A DNA stretch of 11,436 nucleotides from CAZGSG01 sp964528095 (lineage in GTDB: Bacteria > Bacteroidota > Bacteroidia > Chitinophagales > Chitinophagaceae), in assembly GCA_964528095.1 (NCBI GenBank), contig CAZGSG010000187.1:1-11436 (forward strand), written 5' to 3'. Positions 1-7,452 of this stretch are shown here, one piece after another (position 1 is the first letter of the stretch; each line of letters begins with the position of its first letter). The notes beneath the pieces are model-generated. The model made no database searches. It was not told the DNA's origin and saw only the letters and a program-made list of their open reading frames with translations. A program made the position numbers and the translations under genes.

Positions 1-1
1 C

Positions 2-1516
2 CCGATCGTTACCATCATGGGTCACGTTGACCACGGTAAAACATCATTGCTTGACTATATCCGCATTGCGAATGTGGTAGCAGGTGAGGCTGGTGGTATC
101 ACCCAGCACATTGGTGCTTATAAAGTAGAAGTATCAGAAGGCAAAGAGATCACCTTCCTTGATACTCCGGGTCACGAAGCGTTTACCGCGATGCGTGCAA
201 GGGGTGCCAAGGTTACCGATATTGCTGTGATCGTGATTGCCGCGGATGATGCGGTGATGCCGCAGACAAGGGAAGCTATCAGTCACGCGCAGGCGGCAGG
301 TGTACCGATGATCTTTGCGATCAATAAGATTGACAGGGATGGTGCAAACCCGCAGAAGATCTATGAGCAGCTTTCACAAATGAATATCCTGGTAGAAGAA
401 TGGGGCGGTAAGTTCCAGAGCCAGCAGATAGCTGCCAAGTCAGGATTGAATATTGATAAATTACTTGAAAAGATATTGCTGGAAGCAGAAGTGCTGAATC
501 TGCGGGCCAATCCCGACAGGGAAGCTACCGGTACCATCATTGAAGCATCGCTTGATAAAGGCCGTGGATATGTGGCTACGATACTGGTGGAAAATGGAAC
601 GCTGCAGGCCGGAGATCTCGTGGTGAGCGGGCAATATTTTGGCCGTGTGAAAGCCATGTTCAATGAGCGGAATAAAAAAGAAGAAGAAGCTGGTCCATCT
701 GCACCGGCTGTTATACTCGGATTGAATGGTGCGCCACAGGCCGGTGAAAAATTCAAAGTATATGGCGATGAAGCAGAGGCCAAGGAAATAGCTAACCGCA
801 GGGCACAGATCCTGAGAGAGCAGGGTATCCGGACCAAGAAACACATTACACTGGATGAGATCGGTCGCCGTCTTGCACTGGGAAGCTTTAAAGAATTGAA
901 GATCATCATCAAGGGTGACGTGGATGGTTCGGTTGAAGCATTGAGCGATTCATTGCAAAAACTGTCTACCCAGGAAATTCTTGTGAGTGTGATACATAAA
1001 GGCGTGGGCCAGATCAATGAAAGTGATATCGTGCTTGCACAGGCATCTGATGCGATCGTGATCGCCTTCAACGTGCGTCCTTCCCTACAGGCATCAAGAC
1101 TTGCGGAAAATGAAGGAATTGAAATAAAGATGTACTCTATTATCTATAACGCGATCGAAGAAGTGAAGAGCGCTATGGAAGGTATGATGGAACCGTCTAT
1201 CCAGGAAAGGATCATTGCAAACGTAGAGATAAGAGAAGTGTTCAAATTTGATAAAGCTACCGTAGCAGGTTGTTATGTACGCGATGGTAAGATGAAGCGT
1301 GACTCCAAAGTTCGCCTCATCCGTGACGGTATCGTGATCTATCCTACCGGCGAAGGCGCAAGTGCTGAACTGGGTTCGTTGAAGCGATTCAAAGACGATG
1401 TGAAAGAGGTACAGGCTGGTATGGAATGCGGTCTGACCGTGAAGAACTATGCCGATGTGAAAGTAGGTGATGTGGTAGAAGCGTATGAAGAAGAAGAAGT
1501 TAAGAGAACATTATAA
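2..1516 (+). CDS. infB: Translation initiation factor IF-2 (3' part; 5' end outside window)
   Basis: IF-2 is the cytoplasmic GTPase that brings initiator fMet-tRNA to the 30S subunit and promotes 70S joining. The frame is already open at the left edge (P-I-V-T-I before the first Met), so this is the C-terminal 504 residues; the N-terminal extension and start lie outside. Numbering from base 2, the G domain shows the P-loop GHVDHGKT at 7-14, a switch I region containing AGGITQHIGAY, DTPGHE at 54-59 and NKID at 108-111. AAKSGLNID follows as the G5 region. After it come the beta-barrel domain II, domain III and the C-terminal barrel, which ends in the typical acidic tail with TAA at 1514-1516. 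All nucleotide-binding motifs look intact. It is the highly conserved housekeeping gene that anchors this end as chromosomal. The 192-nt gap to the next gene shows no terminator, so read-through is possible. Identification is secure. Confidence 0.98.
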   Translation, partial: PIVTIMGHVDHGKTSLLDYIRIANVVAGEAGGITQHIGAYKVEVSEGKEITFLDTPGHEAFTAMRARGAKVTDIAVIVIAADDAVMPQTREAISHAQAAGVPMIFAINKIDRDGANPQKIYEQLSQMNILVEEWGGKFQSQQIAAKSGLNIDKLLEKILLEAEVLNLRANPDREATGTIIEASLDKGRGYVATILVENGTLQAGDLVVSGQYFGRVKAMFNERNKKEEEAGPSAPAVILGLNGAPQAGEKFKVYGDEAEAKEIANRRAQILREQGIRTKKHITLDEIGRRLALGSFKELKIIIKGDVDGSVEALSDSLQKLSTQEILVSVIHKGVGQINESDIVLAQASDAIVIAFNVRPSLQASRLAENEGIEIKMYSIIYNAIEEVKSAMEGMMEPSIQERIIANVEIREVFKFDKATVAGCYVRDGKMKRDSKVRLIRDGIVIYPTGEGASAELGSLKRFKDDVKEVQAGMECGLTVKNYADVKVGDVVEAYEEEEVKRTL

Positions 1517-1708
1517 GCATAAGTTCAGCGTTTGGAGTATCGGGTTCAATGTTTCTTAAAGCGGAGAATTCCTAACAGGGAAATAACAGTCGGCTTAAAG
1601 AACGTTGAATCTCCGAACCAGAAACGTATAACTTGGAAGGCTGGCAAACTTTTGTTAAAACCGATCTTAAAGACAGATCATTCTCCGGGTAAAATTACTT
1701 TTGAGGTC

Positions 1709-3085
1709 ATGATGTACGGAAAAAAAATACTGGCGGCTGTTTTCATTTTACTGGCCGTTCATTCAATCGCATTTGCTCAGCCAAGAAAAGCGGTGGCTGA
1801 TAAAATAGTTGCTGTAGTTGGCGACAGGATCATTTTGCAATCAGATATCTGGAACTCTATTTTGGATGCGCAGCGGAATGGTCAGCAGGTGCCTGATGGC
1901 GCTGCATGCACATTGATGGAGCAGGCGGTTATTTCAAAAGTACTGATGCTACAGGCTGAGAAAGATTCACTGCCGGTAACAGATGAGGATGTAGAAGCTG
2001 AACTTGATCAGAAGATCCGTTATTATATTGGACAGGTAGGTACACAGCAGGCCCTGGAAGAGCTTGCTGGTAAAACCATTTACCAGATCAAAGACGATGG
2101 CCGGGATGCAGTAAAAGAACAGAAACTGGCGCAGGCCATGCAGCAAAAGATCGTGGGCAATGTAAAAGTGACACCTACCGAGGTGAAAGCTTTTTTTGAT
2201 CGTATACCGGTTGACAGTCTCCCGTTTTTCGAATCGGAGCTGGAAGTAGGCCAGATCGTACTATACCCAAAAGCTTCCCGTGATCTTGAAGATTATATCG
2301 TGGCTGAGTTGAATAATTATAAAAAACAGATCGAGGCAAAAACCACCACTTTTGAAAAAGTGGCAAAAACGATATCCGAAGATGGTACCCGCGACCGTGG
2401 CGGTCTGATGGAAATTGACCGTAACCAAAAAGATATTGACCCCGTTTTCCTTTCCACGGCTTTCCGTTTAAAGGATGGCGAAATATCAGTACCGGTAAAA
2501 TCTAAATTTGGTTACCACCTGATCAAAATGATCAAACGCAGTGGAGATAAAGCAGAAGTGGCGCATATTATCAGGATACCACCTGTTACGGAAGATGAAA
2601 TTAAACCGGCTATGGTGAAACTGGATTCTATCCGGTTGAAGGTGACCACAGGCTCAATGGCCTTTAATGAGGCGGCTAACAAATACAGCGAAGAGGAATC
2701 AGTGAAATTTACGGGACCCTTTATGCTGAACAGGAGAGACGGGTCTCCCTACGTGTATATCGACGATCTCGACAAAGAAACCGTAGCGGTGATCAGCAAG
2801 ATGAAGGTGGGCGATATCTCCCAGGCTATTCCTTATGAAAATGAACAGAAAAAGAAAGGTGCAAGAATAGTCTATTTTAAATCCCGCTCTGAGCCGCACC
2901 GGATGAACCTGAGGGATGATTATAGCAAGATCGCCCAGATGACCCTGGAGCAGAAAAAAAGCCAGACCCTGGAAAAATGGATCAAAACAAAATTGCCTAC
3001 TTACTATATCATGGTAGACAATGCAACAGGCGTAGAATGTCCTACGATCCAGAAATATGCAAGTGTTACTACAAAAGGATATTGA
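1709..3085 (+). CDS. SurA-like periplasmic peptidyl-prolyl cis-trans isomerase (parvulin/PpiC type)
   Basis: Predicted periplasmic chaperone/prolyl isomerase that helps outer-membrane proteins fold. The chosen ATG at 1709 (a second ATG at 1712 is equally possible) gives 458 residues starting directly with a Sec signal peptide (MMYGKK, then a hydrophobic core, cleavage near A-F-A-Q at 21-24). The open frame continues upstream to a TTG at 1532, but that would place 59 polar residues before the signal, so I reject it. Residues about 28-150 form a SurA_N-like helical region containing VGDRIILQSDI. A first parvulin domain spans about 176-277 (VGQIVLYPK, RDRGGLMEI, FGYHLIKM). A second, more divergent one spans about 283-392 (VAHIIRI to ARIVYF). 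This two-domain plan and length fit SurA. Bacteroidota often encode several such paralogues, so I give no gene symbol. It is followed by a strong intrinsic terminator. Confidence 0.9.
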   Translation: MMYGKKILAAVFILLAVHSIAFAQPRKAVADKIVAVVGDRIILQSDIWNSILDAQRNGQQVPDGAACTLMEQAVISKVLMLQAEKDSLPVTDEDVEAELDQKIRYYIGQVGTQQALEELAGKTIYQIKDDGRDAVKEQKLAQAMQQKIVGNVKVTPTEVKAFFDRIPVDSLPFFESELEVGQIVLYPKASRDLEDYIVAELNNYKKQIEAKTTTFEKVAKTISEDGTRDRGGLMEIDRNQKDIDPVFLSTAFRLKDGEISVPVKSKFGYHLIKMIKRSGDKAEVAHIIRIPPVTEDEIKPAMVKLDSIRLKVTTGSMAFNEAANKYSEEESVKFTGPFMLNRRDGSPYVYIDDLDKETVAVISKMKVGDISQAIPYENEQKKKGARIVYFKSRSEPHRMNLRDDYSKIAQMTLEQKKSQTLEKWIKTKLPTYYIMVDNATGVECPTIQKYASVTTKGY

Positions 3086-3122
3086 TATAGCCTTTTAAGA
3101 CAAGGATTTAGATAAAATATTG

Positions 3123-3174
3123 GTGAGTAATAGCAACGGGTAAAAAAACCTGTAAACTATTACTCACTTTTTTT
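3123..3174 (+). terminator. Rho-independent terminator after the SurA-like gene
   Basis: The arms GTGAGTAATAG (3123-3133) and CTATTACTCAC (3157-3167) are a perfect 11-bp inverted repeat, followed directly by seven T residues (3168-3174). The 23-nt loop contains a second short stem (ACGGGT against ACCTGT, one G-T pair), so the RNA can fold as one long interrupted hairpin. It lies 38 nt past the upstream stop codon and separates that gene from the PurF-like gene. Confidence 0.9.
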
Positions 3175-3254
3175 ATAGCTTATACGCTCTGATTATTTCT
3201 ATCATTCTATTCAACTTACTCTCTTCATTAGAACATTCTTCCTCCCAGAAGTGT

Positions 3255-3262
3255 TACCTTTG
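3255..3262 (+). promoter_or_regulatory. Bacteroidota -7 promoter box TACCTTTG for the PurF-like gene
   Basis: TACCTTTG is an exact match to the Bacteroidota sigma -7 consensus TAnnTTTG and lies 19 nt before the ATG at 3282. It implies a very short leader of roughly 12 nt. No clear -33 TTG is visible at the usual 19-21 nt spacing (the region reads ATTCTT), so the promoter call rests on the -7 box and its position between a terminator and a gene start. Confidence 0.6.
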
Positions 3263-3281
3263 CAGCTTTCCGAAAACATCC

Positions 3282-5129
3282 ATGAGCGATCCTATTAAAC
3301 ACGAATGCGGTTTGGCATTCATCCGGTTAAGGAAACCCTTTTCGTATTATCAGCAGCAGTATGGCACCGTGCTATGGGGCCTGAATAAATTGTACCTGCT
3401 GATGGAAAAGCAGCACAACCGGGGACAGGATGGCGCAGGTGTCGCCACAGTAAAGTTGAACGTTGAACCAGGCTACCCCTTCATGCATCGTTTTCGCAGC
3501 AATGCTCCCCAGGCTATATCCGATATCTTTCAGCAGGTAGGGAAAGAGATCGAAGAGCTGGAAAAATATCATCCCAACATCAAAAATCACCCCGGCCTGA
3601 TGAAAGGCCATGTTAGTTTTTTAGGTGAAATATTATTAGGCCATCTGCGGTACGGAACACAGGGCAAAAACAAACTCGAATATTGTCATCCATTTATTAA
3701 CCGCGATACGATCCCATCCCGAAATCTGGCGCTGGCAGGTAATTTCAATATCGTAAACTCGGATGAATTATTTACACTGATAGGAAAAGAACCTCATCCC
3801 AATGTTCGCTTCAGCGACCTAGCGGCCATGATAGAACTGATGCATACTTTTCTTTGTAAAGAAGATGAAGAGTCACCGCAGAAAATGGATATTAAGAAAG
3901 TACTGAAGAAAACACTACCCCTGTTTGATGGCGGTTTTCATGTAGGCGGCATGACAGGAGATGGCATCGGCTTTGTTTTTCGTGATGCGCATGGCATCCG
4001 GCCTTCTTATTATTATATCGATGATGAAGTGGTTGTAGCTGCTTCTGAACGGGCTGCCATTCGTACCTCTTTTAATGTAGGGGAGAATGAAGTACAGGAA
4101 TTAATGCCGGGCCAGGCGTTGATCGTAAATGAAAAAGGCGAAGTAGAAATAGCGCAGATACTGGAGCCAAAGGAAAGAAAAGCCTGCAGCTTTGAGCGGA
4201 TCTATTTCTCCCGTGGCAGCGATGAAAAAATCTATAAGGAAAGAAAAGCATTGGGATATAACCTGAGTGTACCGGTCCTCAATGCAATCGATAATGATCT
4301 GAAGAATACTATTTTTTCTTTTATCCCTAATACCGCGGAGACTGCTTTTTATGGCATGCTGAAAGGGATGGAAAATTTCCTGAATAAAGTAAAACTGGAA
4401 CGCATCCTGAGCTGGGGCAAGGATTATGACGCCGATAAGCTGGCAGAAATGATCAACCGTCGTATCCGTGTTGAAAAGATCGCTATTAAGGATGTGAAGA
4501 TGCGTACGTTCATTACGGAAGATGCGGGGCGAAACGAAATGGTACAGCACGTATACGATATAACCTATGGTACCGTAAGACCGGGCATTGATAATATCGT
4601 TGTGATAGATGATAGCATAGTGCGGGGTACAACACTGAAAGAAAGCATTATCCGTATGCTGTCGCGCCTGAAGCCCAAGCGTATTGTTGTTGTTTCTTCT
4701 TCACCACAGATCCGTTACCCGGATTGTTATGGCATTGACATGAGCCGCATGGGAGATTTTATTGCCTTTAATGCCGCTGTGGAATTACTAAAAGAAAAAG
4801 GGAAAGGCGATTGCATGAATACCTGGTTTGAACGATGCAAAGATCTGCAGCGCAATAACCAGTTACACACAGAAAATGTAGTGAAGAATCTTTATAAACA
4901 ATGTACGGCTGAAGAGATCTCTAAAAAGGTGGCAGAACTCATTACTCCTGCCGGGGTAGATATACCGGTAGATGTTATTTTTCAGAGTATCGAAGGCCTT
5001 CATACAGCATGCCCAAGTAACCTGGGTGACTGGTATTTTACCGGTGATTATCCTACGCCTGGCGGAAATAAAGTGGTGAACAAGGCATTTATGAATTATA
5101 TGGAAGGAAGAAATGAGCGGGCGTATTAA
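3282..5129 (+). CDS. PurF-like amidophosphoribosyltransferase, long Bacteroidota form
   Basis: Related to PurF, which makes 5-phosphoribosylamine from PRPP and glutamine in the first step of purine synthesis. The N-terminal class II glutaminase domain has the candidate nucleophile Cys9 (HECGLAFI) behind an 8-residue segment that would have to be cleaved, as in B. subtilis PurF. Other parts are the conserved QHNRGQDGAG at 44-53, Arg123 in HLRYGT, and Asp179. The phosphoribosyltransferase domain has a textbook PRPP loop, VVIDDSIVRGTT at 440-451, preceded by RTFI at 408-411 and followed by SPQIRYPDCYGID. At 615 residues it is much longer than canonical PurF (about 460-505); the extra length lies in insertions and a C-terminal tail after residue about 500. 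The usual H-N-G-N oxyanion segment reads G-N-F-N (153-156). It may be the main PurF or a diverged paralogue, so I leave the symbol empty. It has its own -7 box and terminator. Confidence 0.85.
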   Translation: MSDPIKHECGLAFIRLRKPFSYYQQQYGTVLWGLNKLYLLMEKQHNRGQDGAGVATVKLNVEPGYPFMHRFRSNAPQAISDIFQQVGKEIEELEKYHPNIKNHPGLMKGHVSFLGEILLGHLRYGTQGKNKLEYCHPFINRDTIPSRNLALAGNFNIVNSDELFTLIGKEPHPNVRFSDLAAMIELMHTFLCKEDEESPQKMDIKKVLKKTLPLFDGGFHVGGMTGDGIGFVFRDAHGIRPSYYYIDDEVVVAASERAAIRTSFNVGENEVQELMPGQALIVNEKGEVEIAQILEPKERKACSFERIYFSRGSDEKIYKERKALGYNLSVPVLNAIDNDLKNTIFSFIPNTAETAFYGMLKGMENFLNKVKLERILSWGKDYDADKLAEMINRRIRVEKIAIKDVKMRTFITEDAGRNEMVQHVYDITYGTVRPGIDNIVVIDDSIVRGTTLKESIIRMLSRLKPKRIVVVSSSPQIRYPDCYGIDMSRMGDFIAFNAAVELLKEKGKGDCMNTWFERCKDLQRNNQLHTENVVKNLYKQCTAEEISKKVAELITPAGVDIPVDVIFQSIEGLHTACPSNLGDWYFTGDYPTPGGNKVVNKAFMNYMEGRNERAY

Positions 5130-5175
5130 GCCTGTATGGATCAAGTAGCCTACTACTTCCTGCATAAAATATACA

Positions 5176-5219
5176 AAGCCGGAACGATCACTGACCAGTG
5201 GTAGTTCCGGCTTCTTATT
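5176..5219 (+). terminator. Rho-independent terminator after the PurF-like gene
   Basis: AAGCCGGAAC (5176-5185) and GTTCCGGCTT (5204-5213) form a perfect 10-bp stem. Inside the loop, ATCACT and AGTGGT add a further six pairs (one T-G wobble) around a GACC tetraloop. A T-rich run (CTTATTTT) follows. It lies 46 nt after the stop at 5129 and insulates the PurF-like gene from the phosphatase gene. Confidence 0.88.
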
Positions 5220-5225
5220 TTCAGT

Positions 5226-5233
5226 TAATTTTG
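5226..5233 (+). promoter_or_regulatory. Bacteroidota -7 promoter box TAATTTTG for the SixA-like gene
   Basis: TAATTTTG matches TAnnTTTG exactly and lies 30 nt before the ATG at 5264, directly after the preceding terminator. The expected -33 position falls inside the terminator stem and shows only GTTC, not a clean TTG, so the upstream element is weak. Confidence 0.5.
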
Positions 5234-5263
5234 GATGATCATCCAGGCTTAAACGTATCAACA

Positions 5264-5758
5264 ATGAAAAAATTATTACTGATCCGGCATGCAAAAAGTA
5301 GTTGGGATAATACAACCATAAGTGATTTTGAAAGAACATTGAATGACCGTGGTAAAAAAGACGCCCCTGTTATGGCAAAGCGACTGCTGGAAAAAAATAT
5401 TTCCATCGATGCTTTTATCTCCAGCCCGGCCAAACGCGCGAGAAAAACAGCTGAATTATTTACTGAAGTATACAAGAAAGAAAAGCAGCCCATCATTTTC
5501 ATTGAAGAACTATATGCAGCAGTCGCGGATACATTTTTTGACGTACTCAGTAATACGGATGATAATTACTCAACAATCGCGGTTTTTTCTCATAACCCCG
5601 GCATCACGGATTTTGCAAACATGCTCACCAATGCGAAAATCGATGAAATGCCCACCTGCAGCATATTTGGTGTTACTATAGATACGAAAAAATGGATTGA
5701 TCTTTCATCAGCCAGGAAAGAATTCTGGTTTTTCGATTATCCCAAATCAGGATCATAA
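5264..5758 (+). CDS. SixA-like histidine phosphatase (phosphoglycerate mutase superfamily)
   Basis: Small cytoplasmic phosphatase of the SixA branch of the histidine phosphatase superfamily; SixA itself dephosphorylates histidine-phosphotransfer domains. I start at the ATG at 5264, which gives 164 residues, the usual SixA length, and places MKKLLLIRHAKSSW at the N-terminus. The frame is open upstream to 5198, but that extension runs through the preceding terminator and promoter box. The phosphohistidine motif is R8-H9-A10. The second catalytic histidine is in FSHNPG at 108-113 (His110). Arg58/Arg60 in SPAKRARKTAE are good phosphate-binding candidates, and Glu81/Glu82 before LYAA is the likely proton donor region. 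All key residues are present, so it should be active. The real substrate is unknown; no phosphotransfer protein is encoded nearby. Its last 22 nt overlap tail to tail with the glycosyltransferase gene on the other strand. Confidence 0.9.
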   Translation: MKKLLLIRHAKSSWDNTTISDFERTLNDRGKKDAPVMAKRLLEKNISIDAFISSPAKRARKTAELFTEVYKKEKQPIIFIEELYAAVADTFFDVLSNTDDNYSTIAVFSHNPGITDFANMLTNAKIDEMPTCSIFGVTIDTKKWIDLSSARKEFWFFDYPKSGS

Positions 5759-6858
5759 GCTTTTATTCCCTGAACAAAAGAAGAAATAAAAGCAGGTAGA
5801 AAAGCATTATTATTCATTACGGGTAATCTATAATTGAAAGTACTGGCTGCTTGCAAAGCGGCCTGAAGATTAAACTCTTTTTGGCTAATACAATAAGCGA
5901 TCTGTTGTTGTAAGCAATGTTTTGCCAGGTATTCCTGTTCTGTTTGCCCGGGTGTGGGAATCAGTATAGATTTTTTACCGGTACTTGCTATATCCATTAT
6001 AGTAGAATAGCCTGTTCTGCTGATCACATAAGCCGCTTTGTTTAATTCATTTGTAAATTCACCTGATTCAAGATGATTGTAAAATCGAATGCTATTGGTA
6101 GACGGGATCATCTTTTTTTCAACAGGCAATCCTCTTACAATAACAGCCGATCCATTGTAATGCGCAATCGCCGCCACGATCTTTTCTTCCAGTATACTGC
6201 GTTGCGGCTCTGGTCCGGATAAAGAAATAAAAAGATGATCTTTTATTTCCTGCACATTGTTTTTATTTAATCTTGACAAGAGACCTATGTAAGAAACAGG
6301 AATAGCTGGCTTCCTTGAAGGATGTGAAAGTTCGCCCGCCAGGTTATGCTGCTGTTCTTCATCGGGTACCCAGCAAGCCGAGAATTTATTGATATAACGA
6401 TAGTTTTGTTTTTGTAATAAACGATTTGCCCATTTACCCATGGGAGTTTTAATAAGCAACTGGTGTGTTATAAAAATACTTGGGATCCCGGAATGATAAA
6501 GACCGTAACGGTTATCACTGATCACGGCATCTATCTTTTCTGACAGCGCTATTTTTTTTAACCAGGCATGTTCTTTCCTGATCGAGCGGCTGATCCTGGG
6601 TAGCTGCCTGATCATGGCAGGTAAAAGTCCGATGGCTGAACGCGCATAACGGACTGCATATCCATCTAAGTGTAAAACCTTAATCCCGGGAAATTCTGCA
6701 GTAAAAATTGCTCCTTGCTGTTCATTGCCGGCCACGGAAACGTTTGCGCCAGCAGCCAGTAATTCCCTCACTAAGGGTATACAACGGGCAGTATGCCCAA
6801 GCCCCCAGTCGAGCGGAGCCACCAGGATGTGAGGGTTACGATGATTTTTATCTTTCAA
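5737..6858 (-). CDS. MurG-like GT-B family glycosyltransferase
   Basis: Predicted cytoplasmic or membrane-peripheral GT-B fold glycosyltransferase, 373 residues, with no membrane segments or signal peptide. The N-terminal half begins with a beta strand and the glycine-rich loop of this group: HILVAPLDWGLGHTARCIPL at 10-29, then VAGNEQQG (42-49). The C-terminal nucleotide-sugar half holds LFISLSGPEPQRS at 209-221 and the MurG/GT28-like donor segment around 279-311 (ISRTGYSTIMDIAS, then PTPGQTEQEYLA), with Glu307-Gln308-Glu309 near the expected ribose-binding position. The acceptor cannot be deduced; true MurG is usually encoded among cell-wall genes, and none are here. The start is TTG at 6858-6856: no in-frame ATG or GTG lies between it and the upstream stop, and the next Met is at residue 82, well inside the fold. 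It overlaps the 3' end of the phosphatase gene by 22 nt. Confidence 0.85.
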   Translation of the reverse strand: MKDKNHRNPHILVAPLDWGLGHTARCIPLVRELLAAGANVSVAGNEQQGAIFTAEFPGIKVLHLDGYAVRYARSAIGLLPAMIRQLPRISRSIRKEHAWLKKIALSEKIDAVISDNRYGLYHSGIPSIFITHQLLIKTPMGKWANRLLQKQNYRYINKFSACWVPDEEQQHNLAGELSHPSRKPAIPVSYIGLLSRLNKNNVQEIKDHLFISLSGPEPQRSILEEKIVAAIAHYNGSAVIVRGLPVEKKMIPSTNSIRFYNHLESGEFTNELNKAAYVISRTGYSTIMDIASTGKKSILIPTPGQTEQEYLAKHCLQQQIAYCISQKEFNLQAALQAASTFNYRLPVMNNNAFLPAFISSFVQGIKAYDPDLG

Positions 6859-6901
6859 GGAATGATTTATGATATTTTTTTCTCTTTTACGCCCGGAACA
6901 T

Positions 6902-6923
6902 ACTATTTTGTTTGTAAAATAGT
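6902..6923. promoter_or_regulatory. Palindrome in the divergent intergenic region (operator-like)
   Basis: ACTATTTT (6902-6909) and AAAATAGT (6916-6923) are a perfect 8-bp inverted repeat around a 6-nt centre (GTTTGT). It lies between the divergently read glycosyltransferase gene and the small lipoprotein gene (113-nt gap), where a dimeric regulator could control either side. No T-run follows, so it is not a terminator, and no exact TAnnTTTG box is visible on either strand of this gap. Operator function is an inference; an AT-rich palindrome of this length can also arise by chance. Confidence 0.35.
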
Positions 6924-6971
6924 TTTAATTTAGATAATTCAGTCCTAGTTAATCCTTGAAATAAATCCAAG

Positions 6972-7121
6972 ATGATGAAGAATACCCAAAGAATTGCTTT
7001 GCTTGCCCTATTGGCGGGGATGATTTTTCTGAGTTCGTGTAGTAAAAATTATTACTCCGGCACAGGCAAAGGCGGCAAAGGTTGTGGTTGTCCTAGTCAT
7101 AAAGGAATGTCTGGATATTAA
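6972..7121 (+). CDS. Small lipoprotein with Cys/Gly-rich tail (49 aa)
   Basis: A 49-residue open frame from ATG 6972 (the second codon is also ATG) to TAA 7119-7121. It has a type II (lipoprotein) signal: MMKNTQR, a hydrophobic stretch IALLALLAGMIFL, then lipobox L-S-S-C with the modified Cys at 23. The mature part is only 27 residues: CSKNYYSGTGKGGKGCGCPS, then HKGMSGY. It has one lipid Cys and a CGC pair next to Pro and His, which could bind a metal ion or form a disulfide. Tiny lipoproteins with this kind of KGCGCP tail seem familiar from other Bacteroidota, but I know of no assigned function. It is followed after 12 nt by the 80-residue gene, with which it is probably cotranscribed up to the terminator at 7397. 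It is easily missed by gene finders because of its length. Confidence 0.8.
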   Translation: MMKNTQRIALLALLAGMIFLSSCSKNYYSGTGKGGKGCGCPSHKGMSGY

Positions 7122-7133
7122 AAGTTTGCCGCA

Positions 7134-7376
7134 ATGAAAATGCCTAACCGAGATCTTTTAGTGTTGCTCAAAAATGAATTTATGAGCCAGCAAGCCATTG
7201 AGCAGGAGGTTGAATACCTTAATCACCTGTTGTTAAGCGCTGAATCTACCGAGCAATTTTGTATTGCACATGAATTGGTAGATCGCAACAAGATCACTTC
7301 AAAATCAAAAAAAATATTAGAAGCTATTCGTTTCACTGAATTGAAACCTTTCAGGTTCCTGATCAATAAAAATTAA
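7134..7376 (+). CDS. Hypothetical small helical protein (80 aa)
   Basis: An 80-residue protein starting at ATG 7134, 12 nt after the stop of the small lipoprotein gene, so the pair forms a likely operon. There is no signal peptide and no membrane segment, so it should stay in the cytoplasm. Most of it looks alpha-helical: an acidic amphipathic stretch (EQEVEYLNHLLLSAESTEQF, 21-40) is followed by a basic C-terminal half (NKITSKSKKILEAIRF and KPFRFLINKN). One Cys (42) is present. I recognise no catalytic motif or DNA-binding signature. The charge layout and the tight pairing with a lipoprotein gene are all that can be said. The coding call is supported by the operon spacing and the terminator 20 nt downstream. 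Confidence 0.75.
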   Translation: MKMPNRDLLVLLKNEFMSQQAIEQEVEYLNHLLLSAESTEQFCIAHELVDRNKITSKSKKILEAIRFTELKPFRFLINKN

Positions 7377-7396
7377 TCGCTTTTACAATTTATATT

Positions 7397-7428
7397 AAAA
7401 GGCCGTCTCTGTCAGGAGGCGGCCTTTT
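7397..7428. terminator. Bidirectional terminator between the small-gene pair and the cytolysin operon
   Basis: AAAAGGCCG (7397-7405) and CGGCCTTTT (7420-7428) form a perfect 9-bp stem. It continues inward with TCTCT against GGAGG (two T-G wobbles) around a GTCA loop, giving about 14 pairs. T-rich sequence flanks the stem on both sides, so it can terminate the plus-strand small genes (stop at 7376) and the minus-strand operon (stop at 7453). This is the only terminator seen for the three-gene operon. Confidence 0.9.
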
Positions 7429-7452
7429 ACTTTGTATAGTTTTCCGGGGTTA

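Noticed and set aside
1696..1703. TACTTTTG, an exact -7-type box just before the SurA-like start
   Set aside because: Transcription would begin at or after the chosen start codon, and no TTG lies at the right distance upstream.
1532..1708. In-frame N-terminal extension of the SurA-like protein from a TTG
   Set aside because: It would put 59 polar residues in front of an obvious signal peptide; ATG 1709 gives the normal family length.
5198..5263. Upstream start for the SixA-like gene
   Set aside because: It would translate through the preceding terminator and promoter box; the family begins at the MKKLLLIRHA segment.
4863..5339. Long minus-strand frame opposite the PurF-like gene end and terminator
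   Set aside because: It is antisense to a conserved gene, crosses two regulatory sites, and has no recognisable motif or start signal.
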